Shown piece by piece: positions 38,552 through 46,374 of a DNA stretch of 64,000 nt; position 1 is the first letter of the stretch, and each line of letters opens with the position of its first letter. The position numbers and the translations under genes are program-made. The notes below the pieces were generated by a model. The model was not told where the DNA came from. It did no database searches and was given only the letters and a program-made list of their open reading frames with translations. The DNA comes from Streptomyces sp. KL109B (GTDB taxonomy: Bacteria > Actinomycetota > Actinomycetes > Streptomycetales > Streptomycetaceae): the NCBI RefSeq assembly GCF_030766935.1, contig NZ_JASERL010000015.1:215469-279468 (forward strand), read 5' to 3'.

Positions 38552-39797
38552 GCGCCCCCAGCGGGTCGTCCAGCACCGGCTGCCACGCCAACTCCGCAGC
38601 GCCCACAAGGCTGTTGTGGTCCAGCGTCGACGCCAGGATCGGGACGCCTCCGCTGCGGCCCCACAGGCTGCGGTCCGCCACGACGGCCCGCAGCCGCTCG
38701 GGGTCGGCGTCGAGGAGGGTGCGGTGGAGGCCGCCGAGGACGATGCGGTCCGGGTTGAGGATGTTGACCAGTCCGGCGAGACCGAGGCCGAGGCGGTCGA
38801 TCAGGAGGGCCGTCGCCGTGCGGACCTCCGGGGCGTCCTTGGCGTTCGCAAGCAGGTCACGGGCCTGTTCGAGGAGCGAGCCGCCGGGGTCGGGGGTGCG
38901 GCCCGCCGCCGTGAGGAAGGCCAGTGGGTCCGCCTCGACGTCGAGGCAGCCGCGGCTTCCGCAGTGGCAGGGGCGGCCCTCAGGGTTCACGGTGAGGTGG
39001 CCGACCTCCAGGGCGAGGCCCGAACTGCCGGTGTGCAGATGCCCGTCGAGGACGAGCGCGCCGCCCACGCCCCGGTGGCCCGTCGCCACCAGGAGCAGGT
39101 CACGGGCGCCGCGTCCGGCGCCGTGCCGGTGTTCGGCGAGCGCGCCCAGGTTGACGTCGTTGGCCGCGAACGCCGGGATGCCCAGGCCCGCTTCCCGTAC
39201 GCAGTCGGTGAAGATCTGCCGCACCGGGGCGCCCACCGGCCACGCCAGGTGCAGCGGGTTAAGGGCCGTGCCGTCGGGTTCGGCGACCGCCGAGGGGACG
39301 GCCAGGCCCGCGCCGACGCAGCGTCGGCCGCTGGTCTCCAGCAGCCGCACGCCCGCCTCCACCACCGAGCGCAGTACGTGCGCGGGGTCCGGGTCGATGA
39401 TCTCGCAGCCCGGCGTGGTCGCGACGATGCCGCCGCCGAGGCCGACGAGCGCCGCCCGGTAGCCGTCCGAGTGCACCTGCGCCGCGAGCGCCACCGGCCC
39501 GTCGTCGGCCACCGACAGGCGGTGCGAGGGGCGGCCCTGGGAGCCGGACGCGGCGCTGGGCTTGGCGTCGATGCGGATGAGGCCGAGCGCCTCCAGCTCG
39601 GCGGCGACGGCGCCCGCCGTCGCGCGGGTCACGCCGAGCTCCGCGGTGAGCACGGCGCGGGTCGGGGCGCGCCCGGTGTGGACGAGTTCGAGCGCGGGTC
39701 CGAGCGCGCTGCGGCCCCGCTCCAGCCGTGGTGGCCGCCCGGCCGCGTCGCCCGCCGTGTGGCCCCCGGTCCCGGAGGCCGCCTTGCCGCCGCCCAT
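38538..39797 (-). CDS. ROK-family transcriptional repressor
   Basis: The 419-residue protein has an N-terminal winged-helix (GPALELVHTGRAPTRAVLTAELGVTRATAGAVAAELEALGLI) and a ROK sugar-kinase-like domain with FAANDVNLGALAEHRHGAG, HLTVNPEGRPCHCGSRGCLDVEAD (the zinc-binding ROK cysteines) and LVNILNPDRIVLGG. ROK repressors such as NagC and XylR sense sugars. The usual ATP phosphate motif is absent, as expected for a regulator. GAGGAG lies 6 nt before the ATG. Confidence 0.9.
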   Translation of the reverse strand: MGGGKAASGTGGHTAGDAAGRPPRLERGRSALGPALELVHTGRAPTRAVLTAELGVTRATAGAVAAELEALGLIRIDAKPSAASGSQGRPSHRLSVADDGPVALAAQVHSDGYRAALVGLGGGIVATTPGCEIIDPDPAHVLRSVVEAGVRLLETSGRRCVGAGLAVPSAVAEPDGTALNPLHLAWPVGAPVRQIFTDCVREAGLGIPAFAANDVNLGALAEHRHGAGRGARDLLLVATGHRGVGGALVLDGHLHTGSSGLALEVGHLTVNPEGRPCHCGSRGCLDVEADPLAFLTAAGRTPDPGGSLLEQARDLLANAKDAPEVRTATALLIDRLGLGLAGLVNILNPDRIVLGGLHRTLLDADPERLRAVVADRSLWGRSGGVPILASTLDHNSLVGAAELAWQPVLDDPLGALSAG

Positions 39798-39885
39798 CAG
39801 CAACTCCTCGCCCTGATCACGCTGAGGAATGGTAGCCGGTGAACGCCGCGGGGCCGATCCGCGGACCGTTGGCCGCTCCCCGCCG

Positions 39886-40536
39886 CTACAACCCGCTGAC
39901 CCGCAACGTGATGTTGAGCCGCCCGTCGAGCCCGAGCCCGGGCGGCGCCGTCCCCGGCTCGGTCCTCGGCACCCCGTGGTACGCGAACCGTGACTCCCCG
40001 CCGAACACGAACAGGTCACCGCTGCGCAGCTCGACGTCCGTGTACGGCTTCGTACGTGTCTCGGTGTTGCCGAACCGGAAGACACATGTGTCACCGAGGC
40101 TGAGGGAGACGACCGGCGCCGTGGACCTCTCGTCCCGGTCCTTGTGCATGCCCATGTGGGCGCCGGTGTCGTAATAGTTGATCAGGGCGATGTCGTACGG
40201 ATCCTGATCGGTGGCGCCGGCGTCCCCGTACGCGGCCGTGAGCGCCCGCCGTCCCAGCGTCACCAGCTCCTCCGGCATCGGCTTCACCGCCTCCCCGTCA
40301 CCGTCGACGGCGGTGCGCGCGTACCCGTACGGGAACCAGTGCCAGCCGAGCCCGAACTGCCGCACGCTCATCCGGCCGCCGCCCGGCAGCCGCACGTCCC
40401 GGAGCCCGGCGGGCGGGCGCGCCCACGTCCGGCACAGCTCGACGAGGTGGCGCTGTTCGCGCGCGTCGAGCCAGTCGGGGACGTGGACGGCGCCGGGGGC
40501 GGGCTCCGTGCGGTCGCGGGCGAACAGTTCGTTCAT
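39886..40536 (-). CDS. alkB: AlkB-type 2-oxoglutarate/Fe(II)-dependent dioxygenase
   Basis: The 216-residue protein carries the AlkB iron ligands His131 and Asp133 (NYYDTGAHMGMHKDRDE), His187 (RFAYHGVPR) and the 2-oxoglutarate-binding RLNITLR at the C-terminus. AlkB removes alkyl groups from DNA bases by oxidation. No ada or alkA gene is adjacent. The ATG lacks a ribosome site; GACACT lies 7 nt upstream. Confidence 0.93.
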   Translation of the reverse strand: MNELFARDRTEPAPGAVHVPDWLDAREQRHLVELCRTWARPPAGLRDVRLPGGGRMSVRQFGLGWHWFPYGYARTAVDGDGEAVKPMPEELVTLGRRALTAAYGDAGATDQDPYDIALINYYDTGAHMGMHKDRDERSTAPVVSLSLGDTCVFRFGNTETRTKPYTDVELRSGDLFVFGGESRFAYHGVPRTEPGTAPPGLGLDGRLNITLRVSGL

Positions 40537-40543
40537 GGGTCCC

Positions 40544-40549
40544 AGTGTC
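40544..40549 (-). promoter_or_regulatory. -10-like box GACACT for leaderless alkB
   Basis: The hexamer ends 7 nt before the ATG and no ribosome site is present. Confidence 0.4.
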
Positions 40550-40575
40550 GCCGAAGGCGGTGGGGCAGCCGCCGC

Positions 40576-41700
40576 TCAGTACGGGCGCAACCGGTCCTTG
40601 GGCGCCGCCTTGCCCGGGCGGGCGGCCGTGTCCTTCGGGTACGAGATGTGTTCGGGGTCGCCGTCGGAGGTGTAGCGGGCGAGTTTCCCGGCGGCCAGCT
40701 GGTCGAGCCAGTGCGCGGAGCTGAAGCCGCCGTCCTTGCCCTTGTCGGCGCCCGAGCGGACGCGCGGGATCGCGGCCGGTTCGAAGGAGTCCGCGTACGG
40801 CGAGGGGGCCGGGTTCGCGCCGACGAGGTAGACGCCCCGGTTCTTGTACGTCGTGCCGGACGCGCTGCCGTTCAGCCCCAGGGAGGCGGGCTCGGGCTGG
40901 ACGCCGTACGGGAGGGCGAGGGAGCGGACGTCGGCGTCGGGGACGTCGCGGGTGATGGACTTCTGTCCTTCGGCGATCTGGGCGCGGGCCTTGGCGGCTC
41001 CGGACTGGGCGAGATTGGCGTGGTCGAGGGTGTGGTTGCCGATCTCGAAGCCGTTCTTGTGCGCCCAGGTCAGGGCCTTCTTCTGGCCGGTGGCGGCGAA
41101 GGCGTCGCCGTTCACGAAGAGGGTGGCGCGGGGCTTGAAGCGGGGGTGTGCGGCGGCGACGTCGCGCAGGATGCCGACCGCCGAGTCCTTGGTGGGTTTC
41201 CCGTCGGAGCCGAGGTGGAGCTGGCTGTCGGTGGAGTCGTCGAAGGTGAGGACGACGGGGTGGGCGCCGGCCGGAATGTCGATCTTCCCGGTCTCGAAGT
41301 CGCCCGCGGTCACGGGCACGTAGCCCTCGCGGGCGAGGCGTTCCAGTTCCGTGCGGAAGTCCTTGGGTGTGCGGTCGTACGCGCTCTTCGGGTCGTCGAC
41401 GATCTGGTGGTACATCAGCACCGGCACCGCGCCGAGTTCATTGGCGCGCACTTTTTCCGGCGCGGGAGGTTTGGCCGGTTTCGCAGCCCCGGACGTGTGT
41501 CCGGAGCCCGGGGAGCGGGAATCCTGCCGGTCATCGGCGGACCGCGGGGGCTTGGACCCCTCATTGTGCGCATCGCCCCCGGTACCGCCGCAGGAGACCA
41601 CCCCCGCCACAAGGACCAGAGCGGCTACGGAAGTTGTGGCGATTCGGTGCACACGACGAAGACGGAGAAGACACAGAAGGCGCAGTAGACCACGACGCAC
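40576..41700 (-). CDS. Polysaccharide deacetylase family lipoprotein
   Basis: The 374-residue protein has a basic N-terminus, a hydrophobic stretch and a lipobox (VAALVLVAGVVSC), so it should be lipidated and face outward. The NodB-like domain shows VPVLMYHQI, the catalytic VVLTFDDSTD and the metal-binding GNHTLDHANL. It likely removes acetyl groups from a cell-surface polymer. The GTG is 4 nt from a perfect AGGAGG; a shorter start at MHRIATTS would give a more conventional signal peptide but has no ribosome site. It is divergent from the glycoside hydrolase-like gene, with a shared palindromic ribosome site. Confidence 0.87.
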   Translation of the reverse strand: MRRGLLRLLCLLRLRRVHRIATTSVAALVLVAGVVSCGGTGGDAHNEGSKPPRSADDRQDSRSPGSGHTSGAAKPAKPPAPEKVRANELGAVPVLMYHQIVDDPKSAYDRTPKDFRTELERLAREGYVPVTAGDFETGKIDIPAGAHPVVLTFDDSTDSQLHLGSDGKPTKDSAVGILRDVAAAHPRFKPRATLFVNGDAFAATGQKKALTWAHKNGFEIGNHTLDHANLAQSGAAKARAQIAEGQKSITRDVPDADVRSLALPYGVQPEPASLGLNGSASGTTYKNRGVYLVGANPAPSPYADSFEPAAIPRVRSGADKGKDGGFSSAHWLDQLAAGKLARYTSDGDPEHISYPKDTAARPGKAAPKDRLRPY

Positions 41701-41704
41701 GAGA

Positions 41705-41715
41705 CCTCCTGGAGG
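41705..41715. promoter_or_regulatory. Palindromic Shine-Dalgarno shared by two divergent genes
   Basis: CCTCCTGGAGG supplies AGGAGG to the leftward GTG (4-nt spacing) and GGAGG to the rightward ATG (8-nt spacing). Only 23 nt separate the two start codons, so neither gene has room for a promoter outside the other's coding sequence. Confidence 0.75.
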
Positions 41716-41723
41716 ATCTGCTG

Positions 41724-43388
41724 ATGCGGCTCGACTGGAAGAACTGGCTCCGCTCCCCCACCTCCCGCTCATCCGGTTCCACGTCCGATTCGGCCGCCAG
41801 TGCTTCTCCGGCGGGCTTCCCACGCAGAAGGCCCGTCATCCTCGTGTGCGTACTGCTCGCACTGGTTCTCGCCATAGGCGGCACACTCTCGCTACGCGCC
41901 GCACACGGAACCTCCCTGAACCTCGTGGGCCTGCCGCGCGACGGCGAGGTGGGCGCGCAGGTGCTGCGCTCCGGGGAGTTCGAGGTGACGGGCGCCGACG
42001 GCGGAAAGCTGAAGGGCACGAAGGTGACCCTCGACGGCGAGCCGCTGCGCACGCGGGCCGGGCAGGGCGGCGGCCTCTCCGTCGACCTGGGCGACGTACG
42101 GGACGGCACACACCAACTGCGGGTCACCCAGCCGGGTTCGTGGCTCGGCGGTGACACCGAGGTCACGCGGAAGCTCACCGTGGACACCGCGGCGCCCCGC
42201 CTGAAGGTGGCCGACACGAAGGCCGGCGGGTTCCAGAAGCCCGTCACCGTGCGGGGCGAGGCGGCGGGCGCCCAGAAGGTGACGGTGGCCGGGCGGGCGG
42301 CGAAGCCGGCGAAGGACGGCTCCTTCGCGGTACGGCTGCCGCGCCCACCGGGGCGTACGACGGTCACCGCGACCGACGCGGCGGGCAACACGGCCCGCGA
42401 GGACGCCGAACTCACCGTACATCGGCCGCTGTTGAGGACCGTGCACGTCAGCGCGCAGGGCTGGGCCTCGGACGCGCTGCGCGGGCCCGTCATGAAGATG
42501 CTGAAGCAGAAGAAGATCAACGCGGTGCAGCTCGACATCAAGGACGAGCTCGGCGAGGTCGGTTACGACTCGAAGGTGCCGCTCGCCAAGAGCATCGGCG
42601 CGGCGAAGGGGTACTACGACGCGAAGAAGGCGGTCAAGGAGATCCACGCCGCGGGCGGGGCGGTCGTCGGCCGCATCGTCGCCTTCCGCGATCCGATCCT
42701 CGCCACCAAGTCGTGGAAGACAGGCCACCGCGACCGCGTCGTGCGCACCCCCGGCGGCGGCGCCTACAACGGCGGCAGCTACGGCCAGTTGTCGTTCACG
42801 AACTTCGCGAACAAGGAGGTCAGGAAGTACAACATCGACCTGGCCGAGGAGGCAGCGAAGCTGGGCTTCGACGACATCCTCTACGACTACATCCGCCGCC
42901 CCGACGGCCCGATCCGCAAGATGTCCTTCCCGGGCCTCGGTGACACCAGCCCCGAGCGCTCCGTCGCCGACGTCGTCGGCGAGACACGTGCCGCCGTCCG
43001 CAAGCACCACGCGTTCCTCGGTGTCTCGGTGTTCGGCATCGCCGTCGACCGGCCCAAGGAGATCGCCCAGGACGTCGGCATGCTCGCGCAGGAGGCCGAC
43101 TACATCTCGCCGATGATCTACCCCTCGCACTGGGCGAAGGGCGAATACGGTGTCTCGGACCCCAACTCCCAGCCGTATCCGATCACCAAGCGCTCGCTGG
43201 CCGCCTTCGCGAAGAAGACGAAACACACCGACGCGCAGATCATCCCGTGGATCCAGGACTTCTCCCTCGGTGTCTCGTACGGCGACAAGGAGGTCCGCGA
43301 GCAGCTCGACGCGGCGAGGTCCGACGGCATCAAGGGGTTCCTGCTGTGGAATCCGGGAGTTCAGTACCACGAGGGGGCGTTGGACTGA
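41724..43388 (+). CDS. Membrane-anchored putative glycoside hydrolase (DUF4015-like)
   Basis: The 554-residue protein has a cytoplasmic lead, one membrane helix (PVILVCVLLALVLAIGGTL, about residues 38-56), two Ig-like or beta-sandwich segments (about 75-235, with VTDAAGN-like TATDAAGNTAREDAELTV), and a C-terminal TIM-barrel-like domain with INAVQLDIKDELGEVGYDSKVP, FDDILYDYIRRPDGP and YISPMIYPSHW, the signature of the GHL/DUF4015 putative glycoside hydrolases. It probably acts on an extracellular polysaccharide, perhaps with the divergent deacetylase. Confidence 0.86.
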   Translation: MRLDWKNWLRSPTSRSSGSTSDSAASASPAGFPRRRPVILVCVLLALVLAIGGTLSLRAAHGTSLNLVGLPRDGEVGAQVLRSGEFEVTGADGGKLKGTKVTLDGEPLRTRAGQGGGLSVDLGDVRDGTHQLRVTQPGSWLGGDTEVTRKLTVDTAAPRLKVADTKAGGFQKPVTVRGEAAGAQKVTVAGRAAKPAKDGSFAVRLPRPPGRTTVTATDAAGNTAREDAELTVHRPLLRTVHVSAQGWASDALRGPVMKMLKQKKINAVQLDIKDELGEVGYDSKVPLAKSIGAAKGYYDAKKAVKEIHAAGGAVVGRIVAFRDPILATKSWKTGHRDRVVRTPGGGAYNGGSYGQLSFTNFANKEVRKYNIDLAEEAAKLGFDDILYDYIRRPDGPIRKMSFPGLGDTSPERSVADVVGETRAAVRKHHAFLGVSVFGIAVDRPKEIAQDVGMLAQEADYISPMIYPSHWAKGEYGVSDPNSQPYPITKRSLAAFAKKTKHTDAQIIPWIQDFSLGVSYGDKEVREQLDAARSDGIKGFLLWNPGVQYHEGALD

Positions 43389-43391
43389 GAG

Positions 43392-43425
43392 GACGGCGCC
43401 TTGGGCGCGCGCCGTGGGCGCCGTC
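43392..43425. terminator. Hairpin between converging hydrolase-like and aldolase genes
   Basis: GACGGCGCC and GGCGCCGTC arms (9 bp) flank 16 nt, right after the rightward stop and 12 nt before the leftward stop. Confidence 0.7.
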
Positions 43426-43437
43426 GGACGACGGCGC

Positions 43438-44289
43438 TCAGCCGCGCACCACCCCGATCAGTTCGGCCACGGTGCGTGCCATCGCGTCGCGTGCCACCTT
43501 GAGGTACTTGCGCGAGTCGACCGCCTCCGGGTGTGCGGTGAGGAACTCCCGGACGGCGGAGGTCATCGCGATGTTCAGGGCCGTGCCCACGTTGACCTTG
43601 GAGATGCCGGCGCGGACGGCCGCGGCCAGCTCCGCGTCCGGCACGCCCGAGGAGCCGTGCAGCACGAGCGGTACGTCGAGGCCGTCGGCGAGCCGCTTCA
43701 GCAGGTCGTGGTCGAGGGTGGCGGTGCGGGTCGTCATGGCGTGCGAGGAGCCGATGGCGACGGCGAGCGCGTCGACGCCGGTGTCCGTGACGTAGGCGCG
43801 GGCCTCGCCGGGGTCGGTGCGGGCGCCGGGCGCGTGGGCGTCCAGCGGCCCGGCCCCGTCCTTGCCGCCGACCTGCCCCAACTCGGCTTCCACCCATAGG
43901 CCGTTGGCGTGCCCCCAGTCGGCGGCGGCGCGGGTCGCGGCGAGGTTCTCGTCGTAGGGCAGGCGCGCGGCGTCGTACATCACGGAGCCGAACCCTGCGT
44001 CGGCCGCCTGCCGCAGGAGTTCGTCGCTCTGTACGTGGTCCAGGTGCAGGCCGACGTCGACGCGCGCGGACTCGGCGGCGGCGACGGCGGCGCGGGCCAG
44101 CGGCAGGATGCGGCCGTGGCGGTAGCGGACGGCGTTCTCGCTGATCTGGAGGATGACGGGGGCGTCGACGGACTCGGCGCCCGCGACGACGGCCTCGATG
44201 TGTTCGAGGGTGATGACGTTGAACGCCGCCACGGCGCCGCGCCGGGCCGCCGCCGCGCCGACGAGGGTCCCTGTTGCTGCGAGGGGCAC
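43438..44289 (-). CDS. Class II ketose-bisphosphate aldolase (KbaY/GatY/AgaY type)
   Basis: The 283-residue zinc aldolase has GAVAAFNVITLEHIEAVV at the start, the catalytic and metal-binding GLHLDHVQS (His82, Asp84, His85), WVEAELGQVGGK, IGSSHA and VLHGSSGV. It would cleave tagatose- or fructose-1,6-bisphosphate to DHAP and glyceraldehyde 3-phosphate. The SIS-domain gene 34 nt upstream points to amino-sugar (galactosamine or related) breakdown. GGGAGGGG precedes the GTG start. Confidence 0.88.
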   Translation of the reverse strand: MPLAATGTLVGAAAARRGAVAAFNVITLEHIEAVVAGAESVDAPVILQISENAVRYRHGRILPLARAAVAAAESARVDVGLHLDHVQSDELLRQAADAGFGSVMYDAARLPYDENLAATRAAADWGHANGLWVEAELGQVGGKDGAGPLDAHAPGARTDPGEARAYVTDTGVDALAVAIGSSHAMTTRTATLDHDLLKRLADGLDVPLVLHGSSGVPDAELAAAVRAGISKVNVGTALNIAMTSAVREFLTAHPEAVDSRKYLKVARDAMARTVAELIGVVRG

Positions 44290-44323
44290 GGCCCCTCCCT
44301 TCTCAAGTCCTTGGCGGGGACGG

Positions 44324-45208
44324 TCAGTTGGCGTCGAGGATCACCGAGCGGGTGAGGTGGCGGGGGCGGTCCGGGTCGAGCTCGCGGCGGGCTGCCACGG
44401 CCACCGCGAGGCGCTGGGCGCGGACGAGTTCCGCCAGCGGGTCGAGGCGGCCCTCGATCCAGAGCGCTCCGGTCGCGGCGACCTGCCCGGCGAGACCTTC
44501 GGGGGCCTCGCCGATCATCCACGTCGCCGTACCGGACGTCGTGACGCTGATCGGGCCGTGCCGGTACTCCATCGCGGGGTACGCCTCGGTCCACGACAGG
44601 GACGCCTCGCGCATCTTCAGCGCCGCCTCGCTCGCGAGGCCGACCGTCCAGCCGCGGCCGAGGAAGGTGAACTGGCCGCAGTCCACGAGCCCTTCGGGCA
44701 GCGGCTCGGCGAGCGCCGTGCGGGCGTCGGCGACCGCCTGCTCGTCGTGCAGGCCCAGGTGGGCGCGGAGCAGGGTGAGGGCGGTGGTGGCGAAACGGGT
44801 CTGGACGACCGAGCGCTCGTCGGCGAAGTCGAGGACGACCAGGTCGTCGGCGGCGTCCGCGATCGGGGTCGCCGGGTCACCGGTGATCGCCGTGGTGCGG
44901 GCCCTGCCCCGGTGCGCGGCGAGGAGGTCGAGGACCTCGGTGGTGGTGCCGGAGCGGGTCAGCGCGATCACGTGGTCGTAGGAGCGTCCCGCCGGGAACT
45001 CCGATGCCGCGAACGCGTCGGTCTCGCCCTGCCCCGCCTGCTCGCGCAGCGTCGCGGCGGCCTGCGCCATGAACCACGAGGTGCCGCAGCCGACGATCGC
45101 CACCCGCTCCCCTGCGGCGGGCAGCGCGGCCTTGTGCCGGGTGGCGAGGCCCGCGGCCCGCGTCCAGCACTCGGGCTGGCTGTTCAGCTCGTCCTCGACG
45201 TGGCTCAT
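44324..45208 (-). CDS. SIS-domain sugar isomerase/deaminase (AgaS-like)
   Basis: The 294-residue protein has two SIS domains without the glutaminase half of GlmS: VAIVGCGTSWFMAQAAA, ALTRSGTTTEVLD, and in the second half FLGRGWTVGLASEAALKMREAS and EYRHGPISV. AgaS-type proteins deaminate and isomerise galactosamine 6-phosphate. Together with the aldolase next in the operon this would feed an amino sugar into glycolysis; the exact sugar is inferred. It is divergent from a DeoR gene, the likely regulator. Confidence 0.87.
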   Translation of the reverse strand: MSHVEDELNSQPECWTRAAGLATRHKAALPAAGERVAIVGCGTSWFMAQAAATLREQAGQGETDAFAASEFPAGRSYDHVIALTRSGTTTEVLDLLAAHRGRARTTAITGDPATPIADAADDLVVLDFADERSVVQTRFATTALTLLRAHLGLHDEQAVADARTALAEPLPEGLVDCGQFTFLGRGWTVGLASEAALKMREASLSWTEAYPAMEYRHGPISVTTSGTATWMIGEAPEGLAGQVAATGALWIEGRLDPLAELVRAQRLAVAVAARRELDPDRPRHLTRSVILDAN

Positions 45209-45447
45209 ACCGTTCCCCCACTCCTCGATGGGGTACGCCCGTGGGGCGCACCCGCTGGATGCGTTGCTCTGCGTCTTCCCGATTCTGCGTGTTCCTGCAA
45301 GATATAGCTAGCTTTCGCGCACAATCAAGCATTAGCGCGCAGGCCGGTTAAGGTCGTGCCACCGAACCGATCCCGCACTGATCCCGCACTGATCCCGTAC
45401 TGACCCCGTACCGATCCCGTACTGAACGACGAGTTGGAGAGCCGCCG
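45209..45447. promoter_or_regulatory. Divergent control region between SIS and DeoR genes
   Basis: The 239-nt region has an AT-rich core (45301-45335) with two similar blocks, AGCTTTCGCGC and AGCATTAGCGCGC, 18 nt apart, resembling direct-repeat DeoR operators. A tandem array of 11-bp units follows, nearer the DeoR gene. Confidence 0.55.
45367..45421. repeat. Five tandem 11-bp units upstream of the DeoR gene
   Basis: Units of the form CYGATCCCGYA (with one ACC variant) lie head-to-tail from the -80 to the -27 position of the DeoR start codon, followed by a partial CTGA. Confidence 0.85.
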
Positions 45448-46227
45448 ATGTCCCGCGACGCCCGCTGGAAGTCCCTCCTCGAACTGCTCGTCGAGCGCGG
45501 GCGCCTGGACGTGGAGGACGCGGCGAGCGAGCTCGGCGTCTCCGCCGCGACCATCCGCCGCGACTTCGACGGCCTCGCCGAGCAGCAGATGCTCGTACGC
45601 ACCCGGGGTGGGGCCGTCGTGCACGGCGTCAGCTACGAACTCCCGCTGCGCTACAAGTCCGCGCTCGGCGCCGCCGAGAAGCAGCGCATCGCCAAGGCCG
45701 TCGCCGAACTCCTCACCCCCGGCGAGGCGGTCGGCCTCACCGGCGGCACGACCACGACGGAGGTCGCGCGGGCGCTCGCCGTCCGGCCCGACCTCTCCTC
45801 CGGATCGCCCGCCCTGACGATCGTCACGAACGCGCTGAACATCGCCAACGAGCTCGCGGTGCGGCCCCAGTTCAAGATCGTGCTCACGGGTGGGGTCGCG
45901 CGCCCGCAGTCGTACGAGTTGATCGGCCCGCTCGCCGACGGGGTGCTGGGACAGGTCACCCTCGACACGGCGGTGCTGGGTGTGGTCGGCCTCGACGTCA
46001 CGCACGGCGCGTCCGCGCACGACGAGGCGGAGGCGGCGATCAACCGGATGCTGTGCGAGCGGGCGGAGCGGGTGGTGGTGGCGGCGGATTCCAGCAAGTT
46101 GGGGCAGCGGGCGTTCGCGCGGATCTGTGACGTGGCGGAGGTGGATGTGCTGGTGACGGATACGGGGGCGGATGACGGGGTTGTGGGGCGGTTCACGGAG
46201 GCGGGGGTGCGCGTACTCACCGTGTGA
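45448..46227 (+). CDS. DeoR-family regulator of the aldolase/SIS operon
   Basis: The 259-residue protein has the HTH WKSLLELLVERGRLDVEDAASELGVSAATIRRDFDGLAEQ and the DeoRC blocks VGLTGGTTTTEVARAL, TIVTNALNIANELA, VLTGGVARPQSYELIGP and VVVAADSSKLGQRAFARI. It is divergent from the SIS and aldolase genes, so it probably represses them until a phosphosugar accumulates. GGAGAG lies 6 nt upstream of the ATG. Confidence 0.92.
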   Translation: MSRDARWKSLLELLVERGRLDVEDAASELGVSAATIRRDFDGLAEQQMLVRTRGGAVVHGVSYELPLRYKSALGAAEKQRIAKAVAELLTPGEAVGLTGGTTTTEVARALAVRPDLSSGSPALTIVTNALNIANELAVRPQFKIVLTGGVARPQSYELIGPLADGVLGQVTLDTAVLGVVGLDVTHGASAHDEAEAAINRMLCERAERVVVAADSSKLGQRAFARICDVAEVDVLVTDTGADDGVVGRFTEAGVRVLTV

Positions 46228-46242
46228 CCGGGGCGTTTCCTA

Positions 46243-46273
46243 CGTCGCGGGGCTCTGCCCCGGACCCCGCTGC
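46243..46273. repeat. Dispersed intergenic repeat, copy B (short)
   Basis: CGTCGCGGGGCTCTGCCCC then GGACCCCGCTGC matches the first half of copies A and C. The GGGGCTTGATTT tail is missing and unrelated sequence follows. Confidence 0.8.
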
Positions 46274-46338
46274 CTCTCGTCCGACGGCGGGGCTCATAGG
46301 GACGGCGCCCACAGACGCCGGGGGCCTCGGAAACCCCC

Positions 46339-46367
46339 TTGTTCGGATCCGGGGTCCGGCCTACCCT
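46339..46367 (+). promoter_or_regulatory. Leaderless promoter of the MFS gene (TTGTTC-N17-TACCCT)
   Basis: Both hexamers and the 17-nt spacer fit a housekeeping-sigma promoter. The -10 box ends 7 nt before a GTG that has no ribosome site, so transcription should begin at or one base before the start codon. Confidence 0.75.
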
Positions 46368-46374
46368 GCCTTTT

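Noticed and set aside
43438..44289. Assignment as housekeeping fructose-bisphosphate aldolase
   Set aside because: Its short 283-residue form and the SIS/DeoR neighbours fit the tagatose-type catabolic branch better than glycolytic FbaA.
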